Source of the DNA: Listeria valentina
GTDB taxonomy: Bacteria; Bacillota; Bacilli; Lactobacillales; Listeriaceae
Reading direction: 5' to 3'
Length of the DNA: 39,578 nt
Assembly (NCBI RefSeq): GCF_011800755.1
Contig: NZ_JAATJW010000019.1
Span: forward strand, 1 to 39,578
Numbering within the stretch: the first letter of the stretch is position 1; each line of letters starts with the position of its first letter. Positions 24,084 to 31,953 of this stretch are shown here, in pieces. Made by a program: the position numbers and the translations under genes. The notes under the pieces were generated by a model, which had not been told where the DNA came from, did not search any database, and saw nothing but the letters and a program-made list of their open reading frames with translations.

Positions 24084-24120
24084 AAAAAGACTACCTCGAA
24101 AAATGGAGGTAGTCTTTTTT
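24084..24120. terminator. Bidirectional terminator between convergent genes
   Basis: A 14-bp stem (24084-24097 with 24106-24119, loop of 8) has A-run and T-run flanks. It serves the second GntR gene (plus) and the GNAT gene (minus). Confidence 0.85.
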
Positions 24121-24124
24121 GTAG

Positions 24125-24655
24125 TTAATGTAAGACTTTTTCATAAAGGGAGTACCCCTTTTGAACGCCTTTTAAAGTGAAACCAGCTGATTGATAAAGT
24201 GCGTTCAGAAAAGGCACGTCGCTTTTCGTATCAAGACGTAATCTTGGAATTTGCTGTGAGCGTGTCAAGCTTTCCGCATACTCGATCATGGCAAGGCTTA
24301 AGTGATGCCCGCTAAATGAGCGAGAAACCATTAAGCGGTGTAAATAGCAAGCTTCCGTGCGGCTGTCTTCTTGCCAAAGTGATTCGTCCCAGTCATTTGG
24401 CATGTTTTGTAAAATCATTGCTCCGGCAATTTGTTCATTTTGACTGACAAGAAAAACTTCGTCAGCGGTTATTTTTTGCTTGAGCTGATGGACATCTTTT
24501 CCTTGTAGCAACTCGTTCCATTGTGTGGAGCCTTTATCTTTTAACCACTGGGCAATCTCAAGCATCAATTTTTGTATGGAAGAAGCATCCTCTGGCGTTG
24601 CTTGTCGAATTGAAAAGTGAACCCCACTTGCAAGTAGCTCATTTGTTTTTGTCAT
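24125..24655 (-). CDS. GNAT-family N-acetyltransferase
   Basis: The 176-residue protein carries the GNAT pattern: N-terminal FSIRQATPEDASSIQKLMLEIAQW, a central strand EVFLVSQNEQIAGAMIL, then YLHRLMVSRSFSGHHLSLAMIEYAE. The last replaces the acetyl-CoA loop R/QxxGxG/A in the form RSFSGHHL. The C-terminus is LRLDTKSDVPFLNALYQSAGFTLKG. The substrate is unknown. The ATG at 24655 lies inside the end of the upstream DUF975 gene (17-nt overlap), which implies translational coupling. The reading frame stays open further upstream through the DUF975 acidic tail, where it would encode a Lys-rich stretch; I regard that extension as a shadow. Confidence 0.82.
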   Translation of the reverse strand: MTKTNELLASGVHFSIRQATPEDASSIQKLMLEIAQWLKDKGSTQWNELLQGKDVHQLKQKITADEVFLVSQNEQIAGAMILQNMPNDWDESLWQEDSRTEACYLHRLMVSRSFSGHHLSLAMIEYAESLTRSQQIPRLRLDTKSDVPFLNALYQSAGFTLKGVQKGYSLYEKVLH

Positions 24656-25523
24656 TTTCGGTGTCATCTTCTTCTTTTGTTTCTTGCGGGTGATTATCGT
24701 CTTGTTCGGCGCGAGAATCACTAGGTTCATCTGTTTGTTCGAATTCTTCTTGGAAATCTGCTTCATAGGGGTCATTTTCTTCTGAATTTTGTTCAACTAA
24801 GCTGTACAAGTCATCGTGGAAAATTGCATAAGCCGTTTGTGAATAGGGATAGATGAAAATCGAAACGGCAATCGAAGCGAGAAAACCAAGCAATAAAACG
24901 AAGCTTCCGCCAAGAACGGCTCCGAGTGAAACAACAGAAAGACTCCCGCTTTGACCATAATAACTCACATCTGAAAAAGCAGCTCCGGTCCCCATTACGG
25001 CGACTCCAATGATAAAAATAGCTGCTGGAATCAGATACCAAAGTAGGAAAGTGAGGGAAAGCCCGAAAAGCTTTCCTTTATAACCATTCATCATATGGCG
25101 ACTTTCTGTAATGGCATCAAGTGCGGAAATTTCCGGATTGTCACGCAAGATGTAGTAGGTTTGCGAGTAGGAATACATTTTAATAATGCCGGGAACAATC
25201 AAGAGTAGCGACCATAGCATGGTAAAGAGTGTAACGAGCACATAAGCTAGTAAAGTTCGACCGAAGTCGTTAAAGCCGCTAAACATATAGCCAACTTCTG
25301 GGCGTTCCTTTCGGCTTAAAGAAAGATAGAACCAAGTAACACCGATTGTAAGAGGCCCCACCAAAAGAAAACTAGCAAGCCATCCGAGGATTGGGATAAA
25401 TCCTAGAATGGAGCCTCCAGCAGCGATGATGAGATAGCTGAGAATAAATACTCCAATGGCAAGTCCCCATTTGCCTTGTAGCGATTCACGTGCAGAACGA
25501 CGTAGTTCTGAAATGGATTGCAT
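24639..25523 (-). CDS. DUF975-family membrane protein
   Basis: The 294-residue protein begins ISELRRSARESLQGKWGLAIGVFILSYLI, the typical start of DUF975 proteins. It contains about six membrane helices, with the conserved YVLVTLFTMLWSLLLIVPGIIKMYSYSQTYYIL and ALDAITESRHMMNGYKGKLFGL segments. The last 55 residues form a highly acidic, low-complexity cytoplasmic tail (Glu/Asp/Gln rich), which is unusual in its length. Function of the family is unknown. AGGAAG lies 11 nt before the ATG, a long spacing. It overlaps the GNAT gene by 17 nt in a two-gene minus-strand unit. Confidence 0.82.
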   Translation of the reverse strand: MQSISELRRSARESLQGKWGLAIGVFILSYLIIAAGGSILGFIPILGWLASFLLVGPLTIGVTWFYLSLSRKERPEVGYMFSGFNDFGRTLLAYVLVTLFTMLWSLLLIVPGIIKMYSYSQTYYILRDNPEISALDAITESRHMMNGYKGKLFGLSLTFLLWYLIPAAIFIIGVAVMGTGAAFSDVSYYGQSGSLSVVSLGAVLGGSFVLLLGFLASIAVSIFIYPYSQTAYAIFHDDLYSLVEQNSEENDPYEADFQEEFEQTDEPSDSRAEQDDNHPQETKEEDDTENDKNK

Positions 25524-25713
25524 GATATTGTCATCTTCCTTTCTTTTTATAGAGTTTTTGTTAAGTTCTTCCTAAAAATAGCATAAAATGTTCATGAAAT
25601 ACAGTGAAAACGTATTTTTATCCATTTGGCCGATTAATTTTCAAAAAAAAAGGATTGCTTTTTATTTTTTGGGGAAAAGGAAGGTAAGAGTTTCCCAGAG
25701 TGGAGGTGGCAAA

Positions 25714-25917
25714 ATGAAAGAGAAGAGCAGACAAGATCTGGAAGACCGTTTGATTGAGTTGCGGCGTGAATATCAAGAACTTATAGCTGATCCAGTAGAT
25801 TTTGAGGATCCTATGCTTCAAAATGGGCCGATCAACACTTCAGAAATGCGCCTTGACAGCATTCGTCGTGAAATCAAAGAGATTGAAGAACAACTTCGTA
25901 AGGATCCGATTGATTAA
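25714..25917 (+). CDS. Small charged coiled-coil protein of unknown function
   Basis: The 67-residue protein is not recognised. It has two charged helices (EDRLIELRREYQELIAD and RLDSIRREIKEIEEQLRKD) with heptad spacing, joined by a DFEDPMLQNGPIN turn, so a helical hairpin is likely. The ATG at 25714 follows GGAGGTGG by about 6 nt, a strong site. An upstream in-frame start at 25588 lacks one. It is an isolated gene with a terminator downstream. The gap before it (25524-25713) separates it from the divergent DUF975 gene and shows no confident promoter. Confidence 0.7.
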   Translation: MKEKSRQDLEDRLIELRREYQELIADPVDFEDPMLQNGPINTSEMRLDSIRREIKEIEEQLRKDPID

Positions 25918-25937
25918 CTTAGGAAAAGATAAAAAAT

Positions 25938-25968
25938 GAAAACGTCCGGCGTCACTTGGGCGTTTTTG
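25938..25968 (+). terminator. Terminator after the small coiled-coil gene
   Basis: AAAACGTCC paired with GGGCGTTTT (one G-U pair) around an 8-10-nt loop (25938-25966) ends in T-run. It separates the small gene from the phosphatase gene. Confidence 0.65.
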
Positions 25969-25998
25969 TTCCATCTGACAAGAAAAGGAGGAGAGGCG

Positions 25999-26733
25999 AT
26001 GAAGCCGATTTTTGCGATTGGAGATGTTCATGGTGAAATTTCACTGCTTGAGAAGATGCTCAAAAACTGGAACAGAGAACGAGAGCAACTTTTATTTGTT
26101 GGTGATTTGATTGACCGAGGTGAGAATCCAGGAGCCGTTTTACGACTTGTAAAAAAATTATATGAAGAAAATGATGTGGTCGTTTTGAAAGGAAACCACG
26201 AAGCGATGTTACTAGACTGGTTGAAAAACCCTGCCGAAAAGATGAGCTATTACATCAGCCAAGGTGGCATGGAAACGATCCAGTCCCTTCTTCTTGAAAA
26301 CGTAGATGAGTTTGCAACTCCAGAAGAGTTAGCCAAAAAAATTATGGAAGAGTCCGGTGATTTGATTGCATTTATCGATTCAAGGCCGCTTTATTATGAA
26401 ATGAATCAATATGTTTTTGTGCATGCTGGAGTTGATTTTAACTCTGAAAACTGGTATGATACAAAACCTAGTGATTTTTACTGGATTCGTGAACCTTTTT
26501 TATTTGGAGAAAATCGAACTGGGAAAGTTTTTATTTTCGGGCATACTCCTGTTCAGAATTTACATAGCGATGGATCAAGTCGAATTTGGTTGTCTCAAGA
26601 TCAAACGAGAATGGATATTGACGGCGGAGCAGTGTTTGGAGGTAGTTTAAACGCTGTTGTCGTGGAAGAAAAGGCAATCACAAAAATCTTCATGGTTTCA
26701 AAAGATGAACCCTATCAAAGTGATTGCTCTTAG
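25999..26733 (+). CDS. PPP-type metallophosphoesterase
   Basis: This 244-residue cytoplasmic phosphatase shows the complete PPP motif series: GDVHG (residues 8-12), GDLIDRG, GNHE, then VHAG and FGHTP. These supply the di-metal ligands. Relatives include bacterial Ser/Thr phosphatases and bis(5'-nucleosyl)-tetraphosphatases such as PrpE, and the sequence does not decide between protein and nucleotide substrates. The ATG at 25999 follows AAGGAGGAG by 5 nt; an in-frame start 21 codons upstream falls inside the terminator hairpin. It is followed after 24 bp by the DUF915 gene, with which it is probably co-transcribed. Confidence 0.88.
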   Translation: MKPIFAIGDVHGEISLLEKMLKNWNREREQLLFVGDLIDRGENPGAVLRLVKKLYEENDVVVLKGNHEAMLLDWLKNPAEKMSYYISQGGMETIQSLLLENVDEFATPEELAKKIMEESGDLIAFIDSRPLYYEMNQYVFVHAGVDFNSENWYDTKPSDFYWIREPFLFGENRTGKVFIFGHTPVQNLHSDGSSRIWLSQDQTRMDIDGGAVFGGSLNAVVVEEKAITKIFMVSKDEPYQSDCS

Positions 26734-26757
26734 TTTATAAATAAAGGAAGTGTCACC

Positions 26758-27663
26758 TTGCGAAAAGCGAAAATTTTTGGTTTGCTAGCCGCCATTTTAT
26801 TGATTGGTGCAGCAGTGTTTGGCATTTACTTTTGGCAAGTACAAGAAAAAAGCGAGGCAAAGGTAAAAGAAACAATAATTCCAACTGTTTTTGTACATGG
26901 CTATAAAGGAACGGCGAATTCATTTGGGCATATGCTAGACCGATTTGGATATGAAGCGGGCGGGAAGAAAATCGCGATGCGGATCGCTGTTACAGAAGAT
27001 GGCGAACTTGATGTTTCTGGTGAAATCGGAAAATACGAGAAAGACGGAGACTCGGCCGTTCAGATTCTATTTGAAGATAACCGAGCAAGTCTTGCGAAAC
27101 AAACGATTTGGTTACAAAAAGCAATGCGATATTTGCGAGAACACGAGCAAGTCAAGACGATTAATTTTGTTGGACATTCAATGGGCGGCTTAGCGATTTT
27201 AAGTTACTTAGAAAAGACACCCACCGATGCGGCTTACCCGGTTCCACAAAAATTTATTGCGATTGCAACCCCTTTTGCCGGAATTGATAAAGCGAGTTAT
27301 TTTAAATTGCAAAAAGATCCGGCCGCGCAAGATTTAAAAGCGGGTTCAGCGGCTTTGCAACTCCTTGTAAAAGAAAAAGCAAGCATCCCTAAAAACATCC
27401 AAGTTTTAGCGGTTGCTGGAAATAGGGACAATTCAGGCTCCGATGGCTTAGTTAAAGTGAGCAGTGTCTTCTATGCGAAAACCTTTTTTCCAAAAGGAGC
27501 CTATCAAGAACGAATCGTTGCAGGACCTGATGTGACACATAGTGGACTTCATGAAAATGCAGAAGTAGATACGCTTGTCAGCCGATTCTTATGGAACTTA
27601 CCAGATGGTATTAAAGGCGACAGTGATGCCAATCTCGATACCGTTCCAAATGCTAAAAAATAA
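26758..27663 (+). CDS. DUF915-family membrane-anchored alpha/beta hydrolase
   Basis: The 301-residue protein has one N-terminal membrane helix (about 6-26) followed by an extracellular alpha/beta-hydrolase domain. FVHGYKGTANSF carries the oxyanion region, INFVGHSMGGLAIL the nucleophile Ser, and DVTHSGLHENAEV the probable catalytic His region. DUF915 proteins are described as cell-surface hydrolases of unknown substrate. The TTG start at 26758 follows AAAGGAAG by 7 nt. It lies 24 bp after the metallophosphatase gene and ends before a strong bidirectional terminator. Confidence 0.88.
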   Translation: MRKAKIFGLLAAILLIGAAVFGIYFWQVQEKSEAKVKETIIPTVFVHGYKGTANSFGHMLDRFGYEAGGKKIAMRIAVTEDGELDVSGEIGKYEKDGDSAVQILFEDNRASLAKQTIWLQKAMRYLREHEQVKTINFVGHSMGGLAILSYLEKTPTDAAYPVPQKFIAIATPFAGIDKASYFKLQKDPAAQDLKAGSAALQLLVKEKASIPKNIQVLAVAGNRDNSGSDGLVKVSSVFYAKTFFPKGAYQERIVAGPDVTHSGLHENAEVDTLVSRFLWNLPDGIKGDSDANLDTVPNAKK

Positions 27664-27676
27664 ACAAGATACCGTA

Positions 27677-27710
27677 AAAAAACACCTGCCACGTTCGGCA
27701 GGTGTTTTTT
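27677..27710. terminator. Bidirectional terminator
   Basis: AACACCTGCC paired with GGCAGGTGTT, extended by A/T pairs to a 14-bp stem (27677-27690 with 27697-27710). It serves the DUF915 gene and the convergent DUF420 gene. Confidence 0.88.
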
Positions 27711-27713
27711 AGT

Positions 27714-28277
27714 TTAATAATAAGGAGCCATGAAGAGATAAACCAGTACGCCTGTGAAACTGACATAAAGCCAAATTGGCATCGTCCAGCGTACAATTTT
27801 TTTGTGTTTTTGAACTTGCATCGTCCAGCCCCAAACAAGAGCGAATAAAGCCAGTGGCACAACAACAGCTGCAAGAAAACTATGTGTCACTAAGATGAAG
27901 AAGTAAAGCGGACGAATAAATCCAGTTCCACCAAAAGTATTTGGCTCAGAAGACAAAAAGTGGAAGCTTAAATAAGTGACGAGAAAGAGAAGTGTAGAAG
28001 TAAAAGCAGCTAAAATGAAGCCGCGATGAAGTTTGATATTTTTCTTTACAACAATCGCCCAAAGCGCAATTAACAAAAATACAAATGTAAAACTGTTAAA
28101 AATAGCATTCATGCGCGGTAAAATTGTTAAGTCGAAGTGAACCGTTCCCTGATAGCCGATCGGCGAAAAGAATAACAATAAGATGATAACAACAGCAACC
28201 GCCGAAAAAATCATAATCGGCCAAAAATAATTTTTATCCGATGTCGATTTTGAAAGCTTTTCTTTATTTTGCTCCAT
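27714..28277 (-). CDS. DUF420 membrane protein (YozB/CtaM-like)
   Basis: The 187-residue protein has five helices and the DUF420 pattern: a loop with LHRGFILAAFTSTLLFLVTYLSFHFL, then GFIRPLYFFILVTHSFLAAVVVPLALFAL, then HKKIVRWTMPIWLYVSFTGVLVYL. Conserved His residues sit at helix ends. In Staphylococcus and Bacillus this family (CtaM/YozB) is needed for maturation of heme-A terminal oxidases (family knowledge). No oxidase genes are in this window. I take the ATG at 28277 (MEQNKEKL), with AAGGGGG about 12 nt upstream; an ATG 15 codons earlier lacks a ribosome site. It is transcribed alone. Confidence 0.82.
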   Translation of the reverse strand: MEQNKEKLSKSTSDKNYFWPIMIFSAVAVVIILLLFFSPIGYQGTVHFDLTILPRMNAIFNSFTFVFLLIALWAIVVKKNIKLHRGFILAAFTSTLLFLVTYLSFHFLSSEPNTFGGTGFIRPLYFFILVTHSFLAAVVVPLALFALVWGWTMQVQKHKKIVRWTMPIWLYVSFTGVLVYLFMAPYY

Positions 28278-28344
28278 AATTATGTATTTCCCCCTTAAAA
28301 TAAGATCTCCTTTATTATACATGAAATAACTGACGCAAGAAATA

Positions 28345-28378
28345 AAAAAAGCGAAATCAAACTTGATTTCGCTTTTTT
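28345..28378 (-). terminator. Intrinsic terminator after pdxK
   Basis: A 16-bp perfect stem (28345-28360 with 28363-28378) ending in T7 on the minus strand, 18 nt after the pdxK stop. Confidence 0.85.
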
Positions 28379-28396
28379 AGGTAAGCTTTCGCCTAT

Positions 28397-29218
28397 TTAT
28401 TTAATTCGTTTTTCAGCTTGATTATAAGCACCGTGCCAAACTGGGCCGATAAATTTGTTTAAAGCAAAACCATTTTGAATTGCAGCCGTCACAAAGTCCT
28501 TTGCTTTTTGAACAGCTTCAGGAACAGTCATTCCTTTAGCAAGTCCCGCTGTAATTGCTGCAGCAAATGTACAACCAGCACCGTGGTTATAATCAGTATC
28601 CACTTTTTCTACTTCATAAATCGTGAAATCCTTGCCGTCGTAAAGAAGGTCAATCGCTTTGTTGCTTTCAAGCGCCTTTCCACCTTTGATAACAACGTAT
28701 TTAACGCCAAGTTGGTTGATTTTTTCAGCAGCACGCTTCATGTCCTCAACTGTTTCCAGTTTTCCAAGCCCAGAAAGCTGACCGGCTTCAAATAAGTTTG
28801 GCGTTGTCACAGTCGCAACTGGAAGAAGTAAATCACGAATGGCTTCCGCGTTTTCAGGCTGAATAAGTTCATCTTCCCCTTTACATACCATAACCGGATC
28901 AATCACTACATTTTTGAGTTGATACTGATCTATTGCTTCCCGTGTGGCCCGAATAATATCCACAGAACCAAGCATCCCCGTTTTCATCGCGTCTACTGGA
29001 CCGCCAGAGAGGATGGTTTTAAGTTGCTCACGAACAAGTCCCGCATCAATCGGCGTTACCCCATGCGCCCAGTTGTTATCCGGATCCATCGTTACAATCG
29101 TTGTGATTGCGCTAAAACCGAATGTACCATATTCTTCAAACGTCTTTAAGTCAGCTTGAAGACCAGCTCCACCACTTGAATCAGAGCCTGCTACTGTTAA
29201 CGTTTTTTTGATTGTCAT
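28397..29218 (-). CDS. pdxK: Pyridoxal/hydroxymethylpyrimidine kinase, PdxK type
   Basis: This ribokinase-fold enzyme phosphorylates pyridoxine, pyridoxal or pyridoxamine (B6 salvage). ThiD relatives phosphorylate HMP instead. The 273 residues contain TVAGSDSSGGAGLQADLKTF, DAMKTGMLGS, NVVIDPVMVCKG and the anion hole HGAGCTFAAAITAGLAKG. Throughout it resembles B. subtilis PdxK (formerly called ThiD) more than the HMP-P kinase, including DPVMVCKG and the FALNKFIGPVWH C-terminus (recalled comparison). The ATG at 29218 follows GGAGGG by 6 nt. It lies 23 bp after the HAD phosphatase gene in one minus-strand operon. Confidence 0.88.
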   Translation of the reverse strand: MTIKKTLTVAGSDSSGGAGLQADLKTFEEYGTFGFSAITTIVTMDPDNNWAHGVTPIDAGLVREQLKTILSGGPVDAMKTGMLGSVDIIRATREAIDQYQLKNVVIDPVMVCKGEDELIQPENAEAIRDLLLPVATVTTPNLFEAGQLSGLGKLETVEDMKRAAEKINQLGVKYVVIKGGKALESNKAIDLLYDGKDFTIYEVEKVDTDYNHGAGCTFAAAITAGLAKGMTVPEAVQKAKDFVTAAIQNGFALNKFIGPVWHGAYNQAEKRIK

Positions 29219-29241
29219 TTTTGTTCCCTCCAAATTAGTTC

Positions 29242-30108
29242 TTAGGAATTGGTTTCGAGCATTTTATAGATGGCTGCTGCAACACCATTTTCATCATTTG
29301 TCGTCGTTATAAATTTGGCTGCTTTTTTTACTTTATCTTCCGCATTTCCCATCGCAACACTATATCCAGCCATCTTCAGCATGGAAATATCATTCATGTT
29401 GTCACCGATTGCAAAAGTCTCCTCTAGTGAAACACCAAGTTTTTCCACGTAATATTGCAGTGAAATTCCTTTTTGCGCTTCATGATTTGTGATTTCAATG
29501 TTATCCGAAAAAGAGGAAGTAATCGCCAGTTCATTCGAAACATTTAGTGCTTCGCGGGCTTGTTTTAAAACGTCAGGATCCGAGGAAAAAGTAATGAATT
29601 TTAAAATTTTCATTTCGTCATTACTGAAAATCCGTTCAGGATCTTTAATTTCATGAATGTTTTTCGCCTCAAAACGGTCTTCAATTTGTTCCGTAATCAT
29701 TTGGACAGTTGATTCTGGATGGATTTTTTGAAACATCTCAATCATAAAAGCTTTGCCTTTTTCACGATCGACAGTAACCGGACCAATGTTAGTAAAAATC
29801 TCGGTGTACATACCTAAGTCAGTCAAAATTTGAAAGGTCTTCTTGGCAAGATCTTTGTCGATAACATGTTGCAATTGAATTTTTCCGTGTTCATCACGAA
29901 TTTCAGCGCCGTTCATGCAAATCGCAGGTGCAAATAAACCAGCTTCATTGATAAGACGCATAGCATCATCATACATTCGTCCCGTACAAAGGACAAAGTG
30001 GATGCCTTTTCCGCGTGCATATTCAATGGCTTTGACATTTTCTTCCATCACACGGATATCAGAATTTAAAAGTGTTCCATCCATGTCAGAAGCAATAACT
30101 TTGATCAT
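29242..30108 (-). CDS. Cof-type HAD phosphatase
   Basis: The 288-residue protein shows HAD motif I DMDGTLL with both Asp (8 and 10), motif II LCTGRMYDD, a C2B-type cap (about 80-210), motif III Lys in EAQKGISLQY, and motif IV GDNMNDISMLKMAG. Such enzymes dephosphorylate small metabolites including sugar phosphates, FMN precursors and PLP. Its pairing with pdxK makes pyridoxal-phosphate a reasonable candidate substrate, but this is inference. AGGAGG (8 nt spacing) precedes the ATG at 30108. It is the first gene of the two-gene unit. Confidence 0.9.
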   Translation of the reverse strand: MIKVIASDMDGTLLNSDIRVMEENVKAIEYARGKGIHFVLCTGRMYDDAMRLINEAGLFAPAICMNGAEIRDEHGKIQLQHVIDKDLAKKTFQILTDLGMYTEIFTNIGPVTVDREKGKAFMIEMFQKIHPESTVQMITEQIEDRFEAKNIHEIKDPERIFSNDEMKILKFITFSSDPDVLKQAREALNVSNELAITSSFSDNIEITNHEAQKGISLQYYVEKLGVSLEETFAIGDNMNDISMLKMAGYSVAMGNAEDKVKKAAKFITTTNDENGVAAAIYKMLETNS

Positions 30109-30146
30109 AAATAAGATTCCTCCTGTGTTTTCCTTGACCCTCCACT

Positions 30147-30175
30147 AGCATAGCACTTTTTGAGGAAATTTGCAG
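30147..30175 (-). promoter_or_regulatory. Candidate promoter of the HAD-pdxK operon
   Basis: Minus strand: CTGCAA (30170-30175) and extended -10 TG-C-TATGCT (TATGCT 30147-30152), 17 bp apart. Confidence 0.45.
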
Positions 30176-30200
30176 TTTTCTTGTACGAAAAGGAAGCTTT

Positions 30201-30229
30201 TTGCTTCGTTCCATGAATTTCGTTATAAT
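30201..30229 (+). promoter_or_regulatory. Sigma-A promoter of maa-ywdI-ywdK
   Basis: TTGCTT (30201-30206) and a perfect TATAAT (30224-30229) at 17 bp, about 33 nt before the maa ATG. Confidence 0.65.
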
Positions 30230-30262
30230 GAAAGGAGCAAAATTGGAAGCGGGGTTGTGTGG

Positions 30263-30820
30263 ATGAAAACTGAGGTGGAAAAAATGATCGCGGGAGAATT
30301 TTACGATCCGTCAGATCAGGAATTGGTTTATGCAAGAAGACGAGCTCGCAAGTTAACAAGAGAAATCAATGAAACGCTTGACCCGAAAGTAAGAGCTGAA
30401 CTGTTAAAACGATTGTTTGAAAAAACAGGGAAAGAATTGAATGTAGAGCCTTGCATTCGAGTTGATTATGGTTCAAATATTTCTGTCGGCGAACATTTTT
30501 TCGCTAACTTTGATTGTGTGATTTTAGATATTTGTAAAGTAGAAATTGGAGATAACTGTATGTTCGCACCTGGTGTACATATTTATACGGCAACGCATCC
30601 GCTTGATCCTGTTGAACGGAATCGGGGCTTGGAGTTTGGAAAGCCTGTTTCAATTGGAAACAATGTTTGGATAGGTGGGCGAGCAATTATTAACCCAGGC
30701 GTGACGCTTGGCGATAATGTCGTTGTAGCATCTGGCGCGGTCGTTACTAAAAGCTTCGGCGATAATGTAGTGATTGGCGGTAATCCTGCTAAAATAATAA
30801 AGGAAATTCCTGGAGGTTAA
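30263..30820 (+). CDS. maa: Maltose O-acetyltransferase-type sugar acetyltransferase
   Basis: A left-handed beta-helix (hexapeptide repeat) acetyltransferase of 185 residues that transfers acetyl from acetyl-CoA to sugar hydroxyls. The N-terminal Mac domain ([30 protein letters not shown]) is followed by [23 protein letters not shown], the catalytic His in YTATHPLD, and hexapeptide turns [31 protein letters not shown]. The ATG at 30263 gives the usual Maa N-terminus, but the ribosome site before it is weak. ATG 30284 has GAGGTGG 5 nt upstream and is an alternative. It heads a three-gene unit with the ywdI-like and ywdK-like genes. Confidence 0.88.
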   Translation: MKTEVEKMIAGEFYDPSDQELVYARRRARKLTREINETLDPKVRAELLKRLFEKTGKELNVEPCIRVDYGSNISVGEHFFANFDCVILDICKVEIGDNCMFAPGVHIYTATHPLDPVERNRGLEFGKPVSIGNNVWIGGRAIINPGVTLGDNVVVASGAVVTKSFGDNVVIGGNPAKIIKEIPGG

Positions 30821-30824
30821 ACAA

Positions 30825-31103
30825 GTGGAAATCGATACACAAGTCCTTTTCAAAAAGATGGAAGAGGAGCTAAATTTGGCAAGAGAAACTTCGGACGAAA
30901 CGGAGCGTAAAATCCACCTAGGGGCACTAAAAGTTCTAGCAGAAGTGCTTTTAACGGACAAAACGGGCAAGAAAGCGGCGGTGCCAGAGGATAAGATTTG
31001 GGAAAAAATGACGGGCACGCGTCCGCCGCAAACTCAAAAGGAAAAAAGTGAAAAAATGGATTTCGATGACGGAGCGAATGGCGAGTCATTATTTGATTTT
31101 TAG
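30825..31103 (+). CDS. ywdI: YwdI-like DUF5327 protein
   Basis: A 92-residue soluble, charged protein resembling B. subtilis YwdI: DTQVLFKKMEEELNLARETSDETERKIHLGALKVLAEVLL forms a helical region, followed by a polar tail ending ESLFDF. Function is unknown. The GTG at 30825 follows TGGAGG, which overlaps the end of maa (8 nt spacing), so translation is coupled. The next gene is a DUF423 protein, the same partner (ywdK) that follows ywdI-ywdJ in Bacillus; here ywdJ is absent. Confidence 0.75.
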   Translation: MEIDTQVLFKKMEEELNLARETSDETERKIHLGALKVLAEVLLTDKTGKKAAVPEDKIWEKMTGTRPPQTQKEKSEKMDFDDGANGESLFDF

Positions 31104-31118
31104 AAGGAGTGGAGCAGC

Positions 31119-31502
31119 ATGAAAAAAGTATTGATCACAGGCGGGATTTTTGCGATGCTTTGTGTGGCAATTGGAGCTTTCGGGGCTCATGCATTAAAAG
31201 ATATTTTAGGAACCAGTGCATCAACTTTCGAAACAGGAGTTCAGTATCAAATGTTTCATTCAATTGGCATTTTAGTTTGCGGCTTATTATTGATGAAAGA
31301 AAATAGTCGATTGTATACCGCCGCTGCTGTGCTATTTTCAATCGGGATCATTTTGTTCTCGGGAAGTTTATATACCCTCAGCATCACGAAAATTTCGATT
31401 TTAGGCATGATCACTCCATTTGGAGGCGTTGCTTTTCTAGCTGGTTGGTTGTGTTTAATCATTGGTGCAGCACGGTGCAGCACGGCAAAGCTCATTTTTT
31501 AG
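31119..31502 (+). CDS. ywdK: YwdK-like DUF423 membrane protein
   Basis: A 127-residue protein with four membrane helices and the DUF423 signature GAFGAHALKDI (about residues 19-30), followed by YQMFHSIGILV, FSGSLYTLSI and ITPFGGVAFLAGWL. Function is unknown. The ATG at 31119 has AGAAGGAG about 13-16 nt and GGAGC about 7 nt upstream. The last codons contain a perfect 10-bp tandem duplication (31466-31485) that shifts the frame, so the end ARCSTAKLIF may be secondary. It is the last gene of the maa unit. Confidence 0.85.
   Translation: MKKVLITGGIFAMLCVAIGAFGAHALKDILGTSASTFETGVQYQMFHSIGILVCGLLLMKENSRLYTAAAVLFSIGIILFSGSLYTLSITKISILGMITPFGGVAFLAGWLCLIIGAARCSTAKLIF
31466..31485 (+). repeat. 10-bp tandem duplication in the ywdK 3' end
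   Basis: TGCAGCACGG occurs twice head to tail. Ten bases is not a multiple of three, so the duplication changes the reading frame of the last ten codons; without it the frame would run on a little further to a different end. Confidence 0.7.
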
Positions 31503-31714
31503 TAGGTATTGAAAAAAAGAAATTTATCCGTTTTGTAACTTTAATTACATAAATCTGTTTAATTGTTATCGGATATTAATGTTTTTGTAGTACAAAAAAA
31601 CGGTTTAAGTGAAAAAAAACGGGTAAATAAACAGTAAGCAACGATGGCCTTATTACTTTTTCTCCCTTTTTAGTAGTGGGTCATCCTTTCTTACCTTAAA
31701 CTCCCTTTTTGTTT

Positions 31715-31748
31715 GGCGCTTTCCCTCGATTGGTAAGCGTCTTTTTTT
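31715..31748 (+). terminator. Possible terminator in the 451-bp gap 31503-31953
   Basis: GGCGCTT (31715-31721) pairs with AAGCGTC (31735-31741, one G-U pair) around a 13-nt loop and is followed by T7. It lies 210 nt after ywdK. The rest of the gap is AT-rich. I see no gene, tRNA or convincing promoter in it. Confidence 0.45.
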
Positions 31749-31953
31749 GTGCATTTTTTAGGTTTAATCCCTTCAAAAATCCCCGCTATTAAAAATTTGA
31801 TCTTTTTGCTTCTGGTCTTGAACTGAACTCTAAAAATTTTTAAACTCGGCATATTGCTGTATAGACACATTTCCTCTTAAGTGATATAAATTTAGAGTGT
31901 TTCTCCTATTCAAGAAAAACTAGATAACCAAAAGGACAACTCACTTTTACTTA

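Noticed and set aside
31119-31502. ywdK as a pseudogene because of the 10-bp duplication
   Set aside because: All four helices and the DUF423 signature are intact; only the last ten residues are affected.
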